Assembly (NCBI GenBank): GCA_024234365.1
Contig: JACKOK010000002.1
Coordinates: forward strand, 1-64,000
Direction: 5' to 3'
Source of the DNA: Pseudomonadales bacterium
Lineage (GTDB): Bacteria > Pseudomonadota > Gammaproteobacteria > Pseudomonadales > Pseudohongiellaceae
Length of the DNA stretch: 64,000 nt
In this document: positions 52,911 through 62,536 of the stretch, piece by piece
How positions within the stretch are numbered: position 1 is the stretch's first letter
Layout of the letters: each line of letters begins with the position of its first letter
Program-made: the position numbers and the translations under genes
Notes under the pieces: generated by a model
Told to the model about the DNA's origin: nothing
Databases searched by the model: none
The model's input: only the letters and a program-made list of their open reading frames with translations

Positions 52911-54983
52911 TCAAGCATTGTGCAGATAGGAGATATCGGCAACCTGCAGGAAAAGCGTTCGCAGTTCATTCAGCAGATTGATGCGGTTACGTCGCAGTGC
53001 CGGGTTCTCGTCCATCACCAGTACCTGATCGAAGAAATCATCGATGCTCTGCTTGCTGCCAGCCAGTGTCTCCAGCCCTTTCGTGTAGTCGCGCTGCAGA
53101 AACAGCGGTTCGGCAATATTGCGGCATTGTGCCAGCGTATCTGCCAGTGTGCGTTCGGCGCTTTCGGTAAACAGGCTGGCATCTGATGCGCCGAACGAAC
53201 CGGCGTCTTCCTTCTGCAGAATATTGGAGACCCGCTTGTTGGCGGAGGCCAGAGACTGAGCCTCCGGAAGCTGGCTGAAACGGTGAACCGCCTGGACACG
53301 CAAGTGGAAATCCAGAGGCTTGCCGGGCTTTAAATGATAGACAGACAGGAAGACTTCGGCACTGATGCCCTCAGCCTGATACCAGGCACGGAAGCGCTCC
53401 AGCATGAAGTCGAACACCTGTTGTTCCAACCCTTCGGGCAGGTCGAGTTTGCTGTAATTGGCACAGGCACTGCGGATGGTTTGCAGCAGATCGAGATCCA
53501 GAGCCTTTTCCACAATGATGCGCAGAACACCCAGGGCGGCACGGCGCAGAGCGAAGGGGTCTTTGGAACCCGTTGGTGGCTGACCAATGGCAAACAGGCC
53601 GACAATGGTATCGAGCTTGTCGGCAAGCGCCAGAACACAGCCGGTTTGGGTGGTGGGCAGCTGATCGCCGGAGAAGCGCGGCATGTACTGTTCATTCAGA
53701 GCCTGTGCCACATCGCCGGGCTCGCCATCATGGGCTGCGTAATAATAGCCGGCAATCCCCTGCAGCTCCGCAAACTCGGACACCAGGTTGGTGACCAGGT
53801 CGCATTTGGACAACGCGGCGGCTCTTTGGCACCAGTCCACGGGAGCATTGAGACCCCGGGCGATATCAGCACACAGGTTCGCCACCCGCTGGGACTTGTC
53901 GTAAACCGTGCCCAAAGCCTGCTGGAAAATAATGTTCTTGAGCTGTTCCTGGCGAGACGCAAGCGTCTGTTTGCGATCCGTGTCGAAGAAAAACTTGGCA
54001 TCGGAAAGACGTGGGCGGATAACGCGCTCATTGCCGGCAATCACCTGGGCGGGGTCATTGCTGAGCAGGTTGCTGACCGTGATGAAATTGGGCAGCATCT
54101 GCCCTTCCCCATCGAGCAGATAGAAACATTTCTGGTGGGCTTTCAGCGAGGAGATCAGGGCCTCCTTGGGCACACTGAGAAAATGTTCGTCAAAACGGCC
54201 GGTCAATGCCACGGGCCATTCCACCAGTGCGGTGACCTCCTCCAGCAGATCGTCCTCAATAATGACTGTGGCCTTCAATGCATCAGCCTGTTCCCCGACC
54301 AGGCTGCGGATGCGCTCCTTGCGCAGATCGTAATCCACCAGAACAAAGGCTTTTTCCAGCGCCTTTTCATACCCTGCGGGGCTGTCGATGAGAATCTCAC
54401 CCGAGGACATGAAGCGGTGACCGCGGGAGGTGTTGCCAGAGGAAATGCCCAGAATGGAGGCCGGCAGAACATCGGCGCCAAACAGCATCACCACCCAGTG
54501 CACGGGCCGGACAAACTCATCCCGGGCGCTGCCCCAGCGCATTTTCTTGGGGATGGGCAGCGTGGCCAGTGCGCGGCTGACCATATTCGGCAGCAGGGCG
54601 GCGGTGTCATTGCCTTTGCTGACAGAACGGTGCGCCAGTTTGAGCACGCCATCGCGATCGCTTTGTTCCAGAGCGCTGACGTCTACGCCACAGGAGCGCG
54701 CAAAACCCGAGGCAGCAGGCGTCGGTTTGCCCTCCTTGTCGAACGCGGCGGCGACAGCCGGGCCGAGTCGCTCCACGGCCTTGTCCTGCTGTTTAGTGTC
54801 GAGCTCCGTGACCCGGACGGCCAGGCGTCGCGGGCTGGCGAAGGCCTGTACCTGTGCAAATGTCAGCCCGGCGGACTCCAGCGCCGTACGAATGTTTGCG
54901 GCAAATGCGTCCGACAATTGGCGCAGAGCCTTGGGGGGCAGCTCACCGGTACCGATCTCTACGAGAAAATCTTTCTTGGCCAT
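52911..54983 (-). CDS. glyS: Glycyl-tRNA synthetase beta subunit
   Basis: GlyS (690 residues) is the large tRNA-binding subunit of the alpha2beta2 enzyme that charges tRNA-Gly. The N-terminus FLVEIGTGELPPKALRQL, ASPRRLAVRV, and FFDTDRKQTLASRQEQLK are family blocks; the C-terminal anticodon-binding/DALR-like region is complete. It starts 6 bp after glyQ. The 583-codon frame on the other strand (53334-55085) is a shadow. Confidence 0.97.
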   Translation of the reverse strand: MAKKDFLVEIGTGELPPKALRQLSDAFAANIRTALESAGLTFAQVQAFASPRRLAVRVTELDTKQQDKAVERLGPAVAAAFDKEGKPTPAASGFARSCGVDVSALEQSDRDGVLKLAHRSVSKGNDTAALLPNMVSRALATLPIPKKMRWGSARDEFVRPVHWVVMLFGADVLPASILGISSGNTSRGHRFMSSGEILIDSPAGYEKALEKAFVLVDYDLRKERIRSLVGEQADALKATVIIEDDLLEEVTALVEWPVALTGRFDEHFLSVPKEALISSLKAHQKCFYLLDGEGQMLPNFITVSNLLSNDPAQVIAGNERVIRPRLSDAKFFFDTDRKQTLASRQEQLKNIIFQQALGTVYDKSQRVANLCADIARGLNAPVDWCQRAAALSKCDLVTNLVSEFAELQGIAGYYYAAHDGEPGDVAQALNEQYMPRFSGDQLPTTQTGCVLALADKLDTIVGLFAIGQPPTGSKDPFALRRAALGVLRIIVEKALDLDLLQTIRSACANYSKLDLPEGLEQQVFDFMLERFRAWYQAEGISAEVFLSVYHLKPGKPLDFHLRVQAVHRFSQLPEAQSLASANKRVSNILQKEDAGSFGASDASLFTESAERTLADTLAQCRNIAEPLFLQRDYTKGLETLAGSKQSIDDFFDQVLVMDENPALRRNRINLLNELRTLFLQVADISYLHNA

Positions 54984-54989
54984 GATCTC

Positions 54990-55928
54990 TTACTTATTGA
55001 GGTATTGGTCGCGCAATTCCCTGGGTGCCAGAGGGAAGCCCAGTGCCTTGCGGGATTCGAAGTAGGCTTCCGCCACCTGTCGTGAAAGTGTGCGTACGCG
55101 CAGGATATAGCGTTGCCGCTCGGTGACCGAAATCGCGTGACGAGCATCCAGAAGATTGAAATAGTGAGAGGCTTTGAGCACCTGTTCATAGGCCGGCAAG
55201 GCAAGCCCTTTTTCGATGAGCTGCGAGCACTGGGCTTCGCAGTCGTCAAAATAGCGGAACAGATTGGAGACATTGGCCTCTTCAAAATTATAGGCAGACA
55301 TTTCCACTTCGTTCTGGTGGAACACATCGCCGTAAGTGACAACCCCTTGAGGGCCGCGAGTCCAGACGATGTCGTAGATGCTGTCCACGCCCTGCAGATA
55401 CATGGCGATACGTTCGATACCGTAGGTGATTTCGCCGCTGACAGGGAAGCATTCCAGACCGCCCACCTGCTGGAAATAGGTGAACTGTGTGACCTCCATG
55501 CCATTGAGCCAGACTTCCCAGCCCAGCCCCCAGGCACCAAGAGTGGGAGACTCCCAGTTGTCCTCGACAAAGCGGATATCATGAGTTCTGGCGTCAATAC
55601 CGAGACTGGCCAGCGACTCAAGATACAGCTCCTGAATATCGGGCGGTGAGGGTTTCAGAATGACCTGGAACTGGTAGTAGTGCTGAAGCCGGTTGGGGTT
55701 TTCTCCATAACGGCCGTCAGTGGGGCGGCGGCTGGGTTGCACATAGGCAGTGTGCCAGCTTTCCGGACCGATGGCTTTGAGGAATGTGGCCGGGTGAAAG
55801 GTGCCGGCTCCGACTTCCATATCCAGAGGCTGCATGAGAACACAGCCCTTATCGGCCCAGAATTGTTGTAGCGCCAGAATCAAACCCTGAAAAGTGCCAA
55901 GGTCGGGCTGCGGTGCTGAAGCAGACAA
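54990..55928 (-). CDS. glyQ: Glycyl-tRNA synthetase alpha subunit
   Basis: GlyQ (312 residues) carries the catalytic class II core. GTFQGLILALQQFWADKGC, PLDMEVGAGTFHPATFLKAI and YVQPSRRPTDGRYGENPNRL are diagnostic. The start codon is TTG at 55928, an uncommon choice, supported by GGAG 7 bases upstream and by the family N-terminus; no ATG lies nearby. It is divergent from the LpxL-type gene across 182 bp. Confidence 0.96.
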   Translation of the reverse strand: MSASAPQPDLGTFQGLILALQQFWADKGCVLMQPLDMEVGAGTFHPATFLKAIGPESWHTAYVQPSRRPTDGRYGENPNRLQHYYQFQVILKPSPPDIQELYLESLASLGIDARTHDIRFVEDNWESPTLGAWGLGWEVWLNGMEVTQFTYFQQVGGLECFPVSGEITYGIERIAMYLQGVDSIYDIVWTRGPQGVVTYGDVFHQNEVEMSAYNFEEANVSNLFRYFDDCEAQCSQLIEKGLALPAYEQVLKASHYFNLLDARHAISVTERQRYILRVRTLSRQVAEAYFESRKALGFPLAPRELRDQYLNK

Positions 55929-56030
55929 GTATTACTCCGGGGTTTATTTTGAGAAGTCGCCGATTATCCTTGATTCGCCAGTCAATATCCATACTCCGGC
56001 ACGGCAGGCATGTGCGGCCCGGCGGGCTTT

Positions 56031-56059
56031 TTGTCAGGGCGTACGGCGTGCTATAGAAT
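56031..56059 (+). promoter_or_regulatory. Predicted promoter of the lipid A acyltransferase gene
   Basis: TTGTCA (56031-56036) and TAGAAT (56054-56059) are 17 bp apart, about 52 bp before the GTG start. Confidence 0.62.
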
Positions 56060-56110
56060 TCCGCCACATCGCCCCAGGATGCATGTTCCGGCGGGTCGCT
56101 CAGCTTCAAT

Positions 56111-57034
56111 GTGGGGGTTTGCGCTATTCAAACCATTAAAGTCTTTCTGATCCGGCTATTGCTGAGGGTCTGCAGTGTGTTGTCGCTGGCTTCGGTCCAG
56201 GCGCTCGGAGGGCTGATCGGCCGCATGGCGTGGCGCTTCAAGAGCGTTTCCTGCCGCACCACCCAAACGAATCTGCGACTTTGCTTTCCCGGGCTGAGCC
56301 AGCAACAGCGGGACCGGCTTGCCCGGGAAAGCCTGATGGAAACCGCGAAAACCGCCTGCGAACTGGGGCGTATATGGGAGTTGCCAACGCCGGAAGTGAT
56401 GGCCCATATCGTCCGGGTGACCGGGGAGGACATTCTTGATAGCGCGCTGGCAAGTGGAAAAGGGGTCATCATTGCCGCCCCTCATCTGGGCAGCTGGGAG
56501 CTGACAGGGGTGTATCTCAGCAGCCGCAGTTCCTGCACTTTCCTGTACAAACCGCCAAAGCTGGCGCGCTTCGGTGAAAGCCTGATCCGGTATCGCAGCC
56601 GCCAGGGGGCGCAACTGGCACCCACCAGCCCCAAGGGTGTCGCCATGCTGGTGCGGGCACTGGGGCGAGGAGAGCTCGTTGGCATTCTGCCAGACCAGGA
56701 GCCAGGCCTGGAAAGTGGCGTGTTTGCGCCTTTTTTCGGAGTACAGGCGTTGACCATGACCCTGATCGCGAAGCTCGCCCAGCGTACGGGTGCGCAGGTT
56801 GTCAGTATCTTTGCCAGGCGCTTGCCCGATGCGCAGGGCTTCGAAATCGTGATTGATCGCGCACGGGTGGGCATTGCGGACCCAGACCCTGTCGTGGCGG
56901 CAACAGCTCTGAATGCCACCGTGGAAGATTGTGTCCGTCAGGCGCTGAATCAGTATCAGTGGGAATACCGGCGCTTCAAACAGCAGCCGGATCAAGGCAA
57001 GAACGCCTTATATCGCCAGGGGGGCTCTGAATAA
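56111..57034 (+). CDS. Lysophospholipid/lipid A late acyltransferase (HtrB/LpxL family)
   Basis: A 307-residue inner-membrane acyltransferase that transfers a secondary acyl chain to lipid A or a related lipid. An N-terminal hydrophobic helix (about 10-32), the catalytic APHLGSWEL (HX4E, about 122-130) and VGILPDQEPG are seen. In Pseudomonas the gene in this position is a lipid A hydroxylauroyltransferase, which is the likely role here. The start is GTG at 56111 after a predicted promoter; the precise start is uncertain because no strong Shine-Dalgarno is present. Confidence 0.85.
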   Translation: MGVCAIQTIKVFLIRLLLRVCSVLSLASVQALGGLIGRMAWRFKSVSCRTTQTNLRLCFPGLSQQQRDRLARESLMETAKTACELGRIWELPTPEVMAHIVRVTGEDILDSALASGKGVIIAAPHLGSWELTGVYLSSRSSCTFLYKPPKLARFGESLIRYRSRQGAQLAPTSPKGVAMLVRALGRGELVGILPDQEPGLESGVFAPFFGVQALTMTLIAKLAQRTGAQVVSIFARRLPDAQGFEIVIDRARVGIADPDPVVAATALNATVEDCVRQALNQYQWEYRRFKQQPDQGKNALYRQGGSE

Positions 57035-57069
57035 CGCTGTTGAGTGTCTGGCCTTGTGGCGTGGCGTGC

Positions 57070-58443
57070 TCAGAAGAAGGTGAGCCCAACCTGGAACAGA
57101 CGCTCCACTTCCGGAATGCGCTTTTTGTCGACGAGGAAGAGAATGACGTGATCCCCCGATTGCACAATGATGTTGTCGTGGGCAATCAGCACTTCTTCGT
57201 CCCGGACGATGGCCCCGATTGTTGTCCCCGGGGGCAGTTCAATATCCTCGATAGCTTTGCCAACCACCTTGGAGGAGTGGCTGTCTCCGTGAGCAATGGC
57301 CTCCAGCGCTTCGGCGGCACCACGGCGCAGGGAGTGTACGTTCACAATATCACCGCGGCGGACATGGGTGAGCAGGCTGCCGATGGTGGCCTGCTGCGGA
57401 GAAATGGCGATATCGATCTCCCCCCCTTGCACCAGATCCACATAGGCCGGGTTGTTGATAAGCGTCATGACCTTGCGTGCACCCAGGCGCTTGGCCAGCA
57501 TGGAGGACATGATATTGGCTTCGTCATCATTGGTCAGCGCCAGAAAGACATCGGTGTCCTCGATACTTTCCTCCAGCAGCAATTCTCTGTCGGAAGAGTG
57601 GCCGTTGAGAATAATGGCGTGATTAAGGCGTTCGGAAAGATAGGCGCAGCGATCCGGGTTACGCTCGATGATCTTGGTCTGATACCGCCCCTCGATGGCT
57701 TCGGCGAAACGTGAACCGATATTGCCGCCCCCGGCAATAATGACGCGTTTATAGGGTTTATCCAGACGGCGCAGTTCGCCCATGACTGCACGGATATTCT
57801 TCTGTGCCGCGATGAAAAAGACCTCATCATCGGCCTCGATGACGGTAGAGCCCTCGGGCGTGATGGCCGTGTCACGACGAAAGATGGCGGCAACCCGGGT
57901 GTCCACGTTGGGCATGTGCTCGCGCAGAAAACGGATCTCCTGCCCGACCAGAGGGCCACCGTAATAAGCCTTGACCGCAACCAGCTGTGCCTGTCCATCG
58001 GCGAAATCGAGCACCTGCAGGGAGCCTGGCAGATCAATCAGACGTTCAATGTAATGAGAGACCAGTTGCTCCGGGCTGATGACCACGTCAGCGGCAATGG
58101 CGCCAGGGCCGAACAGACCGTCGGTGTCCATGTAGGAGGCGGAACGCAGCCGGCAGATTTTCTTGGGCGTTTTGAACAGAACCTGGGCAATCTGGCAGGC
58201 GACCAGGTTGATTTCGTCGTTTTCTGTAACCGCGAGCAGCATATCGGCATCTTCAGCCCCGGCGGCACGCAGGACATCCGGGTAGGATGGCATCCCGATG
58301 GTGGTGCCGACATCAATCCGGTCCTTGACCTCGCGCAACAGAGCACCGTCCGGGTCCACAATGGTAATGTCGTTGGCCTCGCTGGCGAGGTTTTCGGCCA
58401 GGGAAATGGAGACGTGGTTGGCGCCGAGCATGATGATCTTCAT
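57070..58443 (-). CDS. trkA: Trk potassium uptake regulatory protein TrkA
   Basis: TrkA (457 residues) is the peripheral NAD(H)-binding subunit that gates TrkH/TrkG potassium channels. Two RCK units are present, each a Rossmann domain (starts near 1 and 233) plus a TrkA-C domain. The second has the normal GGGNIGSRFAEAI, while the first reads GANHVSISLAENL in place of the usual GAGQVG motif, losing two glycines. It converges on the LpxL-type gene and begins just upstream of rsmB's end. Confidence 0.94.
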   Translation of the reverse strand: MKIIMLGANHVSISLAENLASEANDITIVDPDGALLREVKDRIDVGTTIGMPSYPDVLRAAGAEDADMLLAVTENDEINLVACQIAQVLFKTPKKICRLRSASYMDTDGLFGPGAIAADVVISPEQLVSHYIERLIDLPGSLQVLDFADGQAQLVAVKAYYGGPLVGQEIRFLREHMPNVDTRVAAIFRRDTAITPEGSTVIEADDEVFFIAAQKNIRAVMGELRRLDKPYKRVIIAGGGNIGSRFAEAIEGRYQTKIIERNPDRCAYLSERLNHAIILNGHSSDRELLLEESIEDTDVFLALTNDDEANIMSSMLAKRLGARKVMTLINNPAYVDLVQGGEIDIAISPQQATIGSLLTHVRRGDIVNVHSLRRGAAEALEAIAHGDSHSSKVVGKAIEDIELPPGTTIGAIVRDEEVLIAHDNIIVQSGDHVILFLVDKKRIPEVERLFQVGLTFF

Positions 58444-58492
58444 TTACCGCAGATGCTCCCTTGTGTTGTGTGCCGCCCTGCCATGGATCCGG

Positions 58493-59791
58493 TCAGCCTG
58501 CCTTGGTGATTCTGGCAAAATAAAAACCATCATTGCCGCCGTTTTCTGGCAGTAACTGACGTCCAAGCGCACATTCTACTCCCCATTGCCCTTCAATTCT
58601 CTCGTGTTTTGCATCGCTCTGCCGGGCAACAAAGGCGGCAATCGTTTGCGCGTTTTCCTGGGCCAGAACCGAGCAGGTGGAATAAAGAAGCAGGCCACCG
58701 GGTTTCAGGCAGGACCACAGTCGCTGCAGCAACTGCAACTGCAGTGCGTGAAGTTTGGGGATATCGGTGCTGCGCCGCAGCAGCTTGATGTCCGGATGTC
58801 GCCGGATAATACCGGTTGCCGAACAAGGGGCATCCAGCAAAATGCGATCGAAGGGGGTTCCATCCCACCAGCGCTCAGTCGCCGTGGCATCGTCACACAG
58901 GACGTTGGCGGACAAATGCAGACGGGCAAGATTCTGGTGCAGCCGTTCAAGGCGCCGCTCGTCATTGTCCAGAGCCGTGAGCCCGGCGAAGCGGAACCCG
59001 CTTTCGAGCAGATGACAGGTCTTGCCGCCAGGGGCAGCACAAGCGTCCAGCACGCGCTGTCCATCGGCAAGATCGAGCAATGAGGGAATCATTTGAGAGG
59101 CTTCGTCCTGGACGCTGACCAGGCCGGACTCAAAGCCCGGGAGCAGCTCTACCGGGCAGGGCTTTTCCAGGTAAACCGAGCTTTCGCAGAGCCGTCCGGC
59201 AGTCGCCTCCAGGCCCACGGCTTTCAGGCTCTTGAGATAGTCCTCCCGCGCCACGCGCAGAATGTTCACTCTCAAGGTCATGGGGGGGCGGCAGTTGTTC
59301 TGCTCCAGGATCTGCGCATATTGCCCAGGCCAGTCCTGCTGCAGGGTTTTGACAAGCCAGCGTGGGTGAGCATACAGCCCTTCCGGGGATTTCTGTGCCT
59401 CGGTGAGCAGTCTGTCCTGCTCTCTCAGAAAGTTGCGCAAGACGGCATTGACCAGTCCGCGCGCCCATCCCTTGCCCAGGACCTTGGTGGCGGAGACGGT
59501 TTCATTGACAACGGCATACTCGGGCACACGCAAATGCTGCAGTTGGTAGAGCCCGATCAGCAGCAGGGAATGGATATCGGCATCCTTGCTCTTCAGGGGT
59601 TTGTCGAGCAGTAGTTTGAGAATGGCATCGAGCTGGTGATACCAGCGACAGGTGCCGAAGACAATTTCCTGCAACAACGCGTAACTGTCGTCATCGTCGC
59701 GACGAAGCAGCAGCGTGGCAAGAGAACCTTCCTGCTGTTGCAGTTTGGCAAGAATCCCAGCCGCTCTGGCGCGAAGTTTCCCCGGATTCAT
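58493..59791 (-). CDS. rsmB: 16S rRNA (cytosine-967-C5)-methyltransferase RsmB
   Basis: RsmB (432 residues) methylates C967 of 16S rRNA. An N-terminal NusB-like RNA-binding domain (about 1-140), SAM motif VLDACAAPGGKTCHLLE, and the two catalytic cysteines in DAPCSATGIIRRHPDIK and YSTCSV are present. It overlaps fmt through the four bases ATGA, implying translational coupling. Confidence 0.96.
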   Translation of the reverse strand: MNPGKLRARAAGILAKLQQQEGSLATLLLRRDDDDSYALLQEIVFGTCRWYHQLDAILKLLLDKPLKSKDADIHSLLLIGLYQLQHLRVPEYAVVNETVSATKVLGKGWARGLVNAVLRNFLREQDRLLTEAQKSPEGLYAHPRWLVKTLQQDWPGQYAQILEQNNCRPPMTLRVNILRVAREDYLKSLKAVGLEATAGRLCESSVYLEKPCPVELLPGFESGLVSVQDEASQMIPSLLDLADGQRVLDACAAPGGKTCHLLESGFRFAGLTALDNDERRLERLHQNLARLHLSANVLCDDATATERWWDGTPFDRILLDAPCSATGIIRRHPDIKLLRRSTDIPKLHALQLQLLQRLWSCLKPGGLLLYSTCSVLAQENAQTIAAFVARQSDAKHERIEGQWGVECALGRQLLPENGGNDGFYFARITKAG

Positions 59792-60750
59792 GATGTGCTG
59801 TCATCGTCGCTGCGCAATTGCAGGCCCGGCAGCAGGTCTTTCCTGGCGTTCAACAGGTCCCGCACGGGCAGCGGGTTTTTACCGGGGAACTGCATGAGCT
59901 GGATATCCAGTGCGGAATCCCTGCACGCGACACGGATGCCGTTGCGATCGACACTGAGGATGGTTCCGGCGGGCTGAACGCTTGCCGCTTCGACGGCCTC
60001 GGCCTTGAGCAGGCGGACGCGCTCCCCGTTCAGGAAGCAGTAGGCAGGGTTGCGGCCAATGCCGCTGCGGATGATGCGGTTGATGACCTCTGCCGGGGCG
60101 TCCCAGTGGATCAATGCCTCGTCCTTGGTTAGTTTGCTGGCGTAGGTGCTCAGGCTGTCATCCTGGGTTTCGGCCTGCTGCTGCAACGTTTCCAGCTGTG
60201 CGAGGCTGTCCACCAACAGCCGGCAGCCGATTCTGGCCAGGCCGTTTTCCAGGCTTTGCCGGTCATCGGTTTCTTCTATGGGCAGTGTTGCCCGGGCCAG
60301 CATTTTCCCGGTGTCGAGCCCCTGGTCCATTTGCATGAGGGTAACGCCGGTCTCTCTGTCTCCTGCGAGCAGGGCCCGCTCAATGGGAGCGGCTCCGCGC
60401 CAGCGAGGCAACAGGGAGGCGTGGACATTGAGACAGCCGAGCCTGGGGATGTCCAGAACCGCCTGCGGCAGAATCAGCCCATAGGCGACGACAATCATGA
60501 GGTCTGCTCCCAGCGAAGCAAGCAACTGCTGTTCTTCCGGAACGCGCAGACTCTGGGGCTGAAAGACGGGAATAGCGTGTTCCTGTGCCAGCGTTTTGAC
60601 GGCACTTGCCTGCAGCCGTTTGCCGCGACCCGCTGCGCGGTCCGGCTGGGTGTAAACGGCAAGCAGTTGATGGGGGCTGTCGATCAACGCCTGCAGATGG
60701 GCGGCCGCAAAGGCGGGAGTGCCGGCAAAGACGATTTTCAGGGCTTGCAT
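59788..60750 (-). CDS. fmt: Methionyl-tRNA formyltransferase
   Basis: Fmt (320 residues) formylates Met-tRNAfMet for translation initiation. The FAGTPAFAAAHL N-terminus, the formyl-folate active-site region NVHASLLPRWRGAAPIERAL (about 109-128) with Asn/His/Asp, and the C-terminal OB domain are intact. It is in the def-fmt-rsmB-trkA order shared by many gammaproteobacteria. The gap to def is 66 bp. Confidence 0.97.
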   Translation of the reverse strand: MQALKIVFAGTPAFAAAHLQALIDSPHQLLAVYTQPDRAAGRGKRLQASAVKTLAQEHAIPVFQPQSLRVPEEQQLLASLGADLMIVVAYGLILPQAVLDIPRLGCLNVHASLLPRWRGAAPIERALLAGDRETGVTLMQMDQGLDTGKMLARATLPIEETDDRQSLENGLARIGCRLLVDSLAQLETLQQQAETQDDSLSTYASKLTKDEALIHWDAPAEVINRIIRSGIGRNPAYCFLNGERVRLLKAEAVEAASVQPAGTILSVDRNGIRVACRDSALDIQLMQFPGKNPLPVRDLLNARKDLLPGLQLRSDDDSTS

Positions 60751-60816
60751 AAAAGGTTCCGGAGTTGGGAATGGTGGCAGCCGGGAGACGGCACTGGCCG
60801 TTCGCTCCGAGCGCGG

Positions 60817-61323
60817 TCAGGCGGTTTCTTTGTGTGCCTTGACCAGCTTGGAGCGAATTCTTTCGCGCTTCAGGGTGCTGAGGTAATCCACAAAGAGCTT
60901 GCCGTTGAGGTGGTCGATTTCATGTTGAATGCAGGTGGCGAGCAGGCCGTCTGTCTCGATCTCAAAGGCGTTGCCATCGCGATCCAGCGCCTTGATTCTC
61001 ACCATGCGCGGGCGCGACACCGTCTCATAGAAGCCCGGCACGGACAGACAGCCTTCGTCATACTCTTCCGGGGTCTGGTCTATAATTTCTACCTGTGGAT
61101 TGATGAACACCAGCGGACAATCCTTGTTTTCCGAAATGTCGATGACGATCAGCTGCTTGTGATAATCCACCTGGGTGGCGGCCAGACCAATACCGGGGGC
61201 GGCATACATGGTTTCAAACATATCGTCGATCTGTTTGCTCAGTGCGGAATCGAACTGGGTGACCGGCGTGGCTTTTTTACGCAGCCGCAAGTCGGGAAAT
61301 TCCAGGATGTTAAGTAGTGCCAT
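60817..61323 (-). CDS. def: Peptide deformylase
   Basis: Def (168 residues) removes the N-formyl group from nascent proteins. Its three motifs are present: GIGLAATQ (about 45-52), EGCLSVPG (about 89-96, metal Cys) and QHEIDHLNG (about 132-140, metal His). The ATG at 61323 is used; the frame extends only two codons upstream to a TTG. It is divergent from the LysM gene. Confidence 0.97.
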   Translation of the reverse strand: MALLNILEFPDLRLRKKATPVTQFDSALSKQIDDMFETMYAAPGIGLAATQVDYHKQLIVIDISENKDCPLVFINPQVEIIDQTPEEYDEGCLSVPGFYETVSRPRMVRIKALDRDGNAFEIETDGLLATCIQHEIDHLNGKLFVDYLSTLKRERIRSKLVKAHKETA

Positions 61324-61437
61324 ACGCAAATATCCGCAAACGGGGCCGAAAACTAAATTTCGGGACTGTGAACTGCTTCTAGTGCTCAGTATACCTTATT
61401 GCTAAGATAACGAACCTCGACAAGAGACAGGATTGTA

Positions 61438-62493
61438 ATGATGATCGCGCCAAGACTAAAGTGCTTGCTCCGGAATTGCGCCGCCTGTGTTCTCTTGTTC
61501 TGTGCCATTTCCACTTCCCAGGCACAATCCCTGATGCTGTCCCCGGACTCCCCCGACCGCTATGTCGTCAAAGAGGGAGATACGCTTTGGGATATCGCCT
61601 CACTCTTTCTGGAACAGCCCTGGCGCTGGCCTGACATCTGGCAGCGTAATCCTCAGGTTGAAAATCCGGATCTCATTTACCCCGGTGATGTTCTGAACCT
61701 GGTGTATGTGAATGGCAGCCCGCGGATCATGCTGGAGCGAAGTGGGCGTCAGGTCGTACGCTTGAGCCCGCAGGTGCGCGAAAGTGCGCTCCCGAGCCCT
61801 ATCCCGGTTATTCCGCGTCAGGCACTGAGTGGTTTTCTTGCACAGAACCGCATCGTGGACAAGGCAGCGTTTGAGGCGGCGCCCTATATTCTTTCCAGCA
61901 CAACAGACAATCTGATCATGGGTGCCGGCCATGAAATATTTGTGCGTGGTCAGTGGCAAAGCAAGATCAACCAGTACGAGGTCTTTCGTCTGGGCGCCGC
62001 CTATAGGGAAACGGGCTCAAAGGAAATATTGGGGCAGGAGGCCGTCCGGCTGGGTGCCATCAATATTCTGGCTGACGAGGGAGACGGGCTCAAACGAGCG
62101 GTGATTCTGAGCAGCGATGAAGAGTTGAAGGCCGGCGACCGATTATTGCCGCGAGAGAGCAACCCGATTGACCCGAGCTTCTTCCCCACGATTCCCGCGC
62201 AACAGATAAAAGGAACAATCATTGGCCTGCTGGGCAAGGAAAGCCAGGCGGCACAATTTGACTCCATTGTTCTGAATCGCGGAGAACGCGATGGCTTGCG
62301 GGTGGGAGATGTGCTGACAATCGAGAGGGCTCTCGCATCCGTCCGGGATCCGGTATCCGGAAAGGATGTGGCATTACCGGCCAGTGATATCGGTGTCGTG
62401 CTTACCTACCAGACATTTGAAAAACTGAGTTATGGCGTCATCCTCTCGCTGACTCAGCCTGCTGCCGTAGGGGATATTCTCAGCGCGCCCTGA
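61438..62493 (+). CDS. LysM-domain envelope protein
   Basis: A 351-residue exported protein. A signal peptide (about 1-30, ending STSQAQS) is followed by a single LysM domain (YVVKEGDTLWDIASLFLEQP, then PDLIYPGDVLNLV, about 42-92), which binds peptidoglycan. The rest is a conserved extension without known fold, typical of the PA0020 family found upstream of dprA. There are two ATGs in tandem (61438 and 61441); the first is listed. Function is not established. Confidence 0.9.
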   Translation: MMIAPRLKCLLRNCAACVLLFCAISTSQAQSLMLSPDSPDRYVVKEGDTLWDIASLFLEQPWRWPDIWQRNPQVENPDLIYPGDVLNLVYVNGSPRIMLERSGRQVVRLSPQVRESALPSPIPVIPRQALSGFLAQNRIVDKAAFEAAPYILSSTTDNLIMGAGHEIFVRGQWQSKINQYEVFRLGAAYRETGSKEILGQEAVRLGAINILADEGDGLKRAVILSSDEELKAGDRLLPRESNPIDPSFFPTIPAQQIKGTIIGLLGKESQAAQFDSIVLNRGERDGLRVGDVLTIERALASVRDPVSGKDVALPASDIGVVLTYQTFEKLSYGVILSLTQPAAVGDILSAP

Positions 62494-62536
62494 AGGCGTT
62501 TTCATTATTTCGTGATGATCATGGACGATCGCTACG

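Noticed and set aside
53334..55085. 583-codon open frame antisense to glyS
   Set aside because: Shadow of glyS; low-complexity Gly/Gln/His composition and no recognisable motif.
60256..61317. 353-codon frame antisense to fmt and def
   Set aside because: Spans the reverse of two well-defined genes and their gap; no family features.
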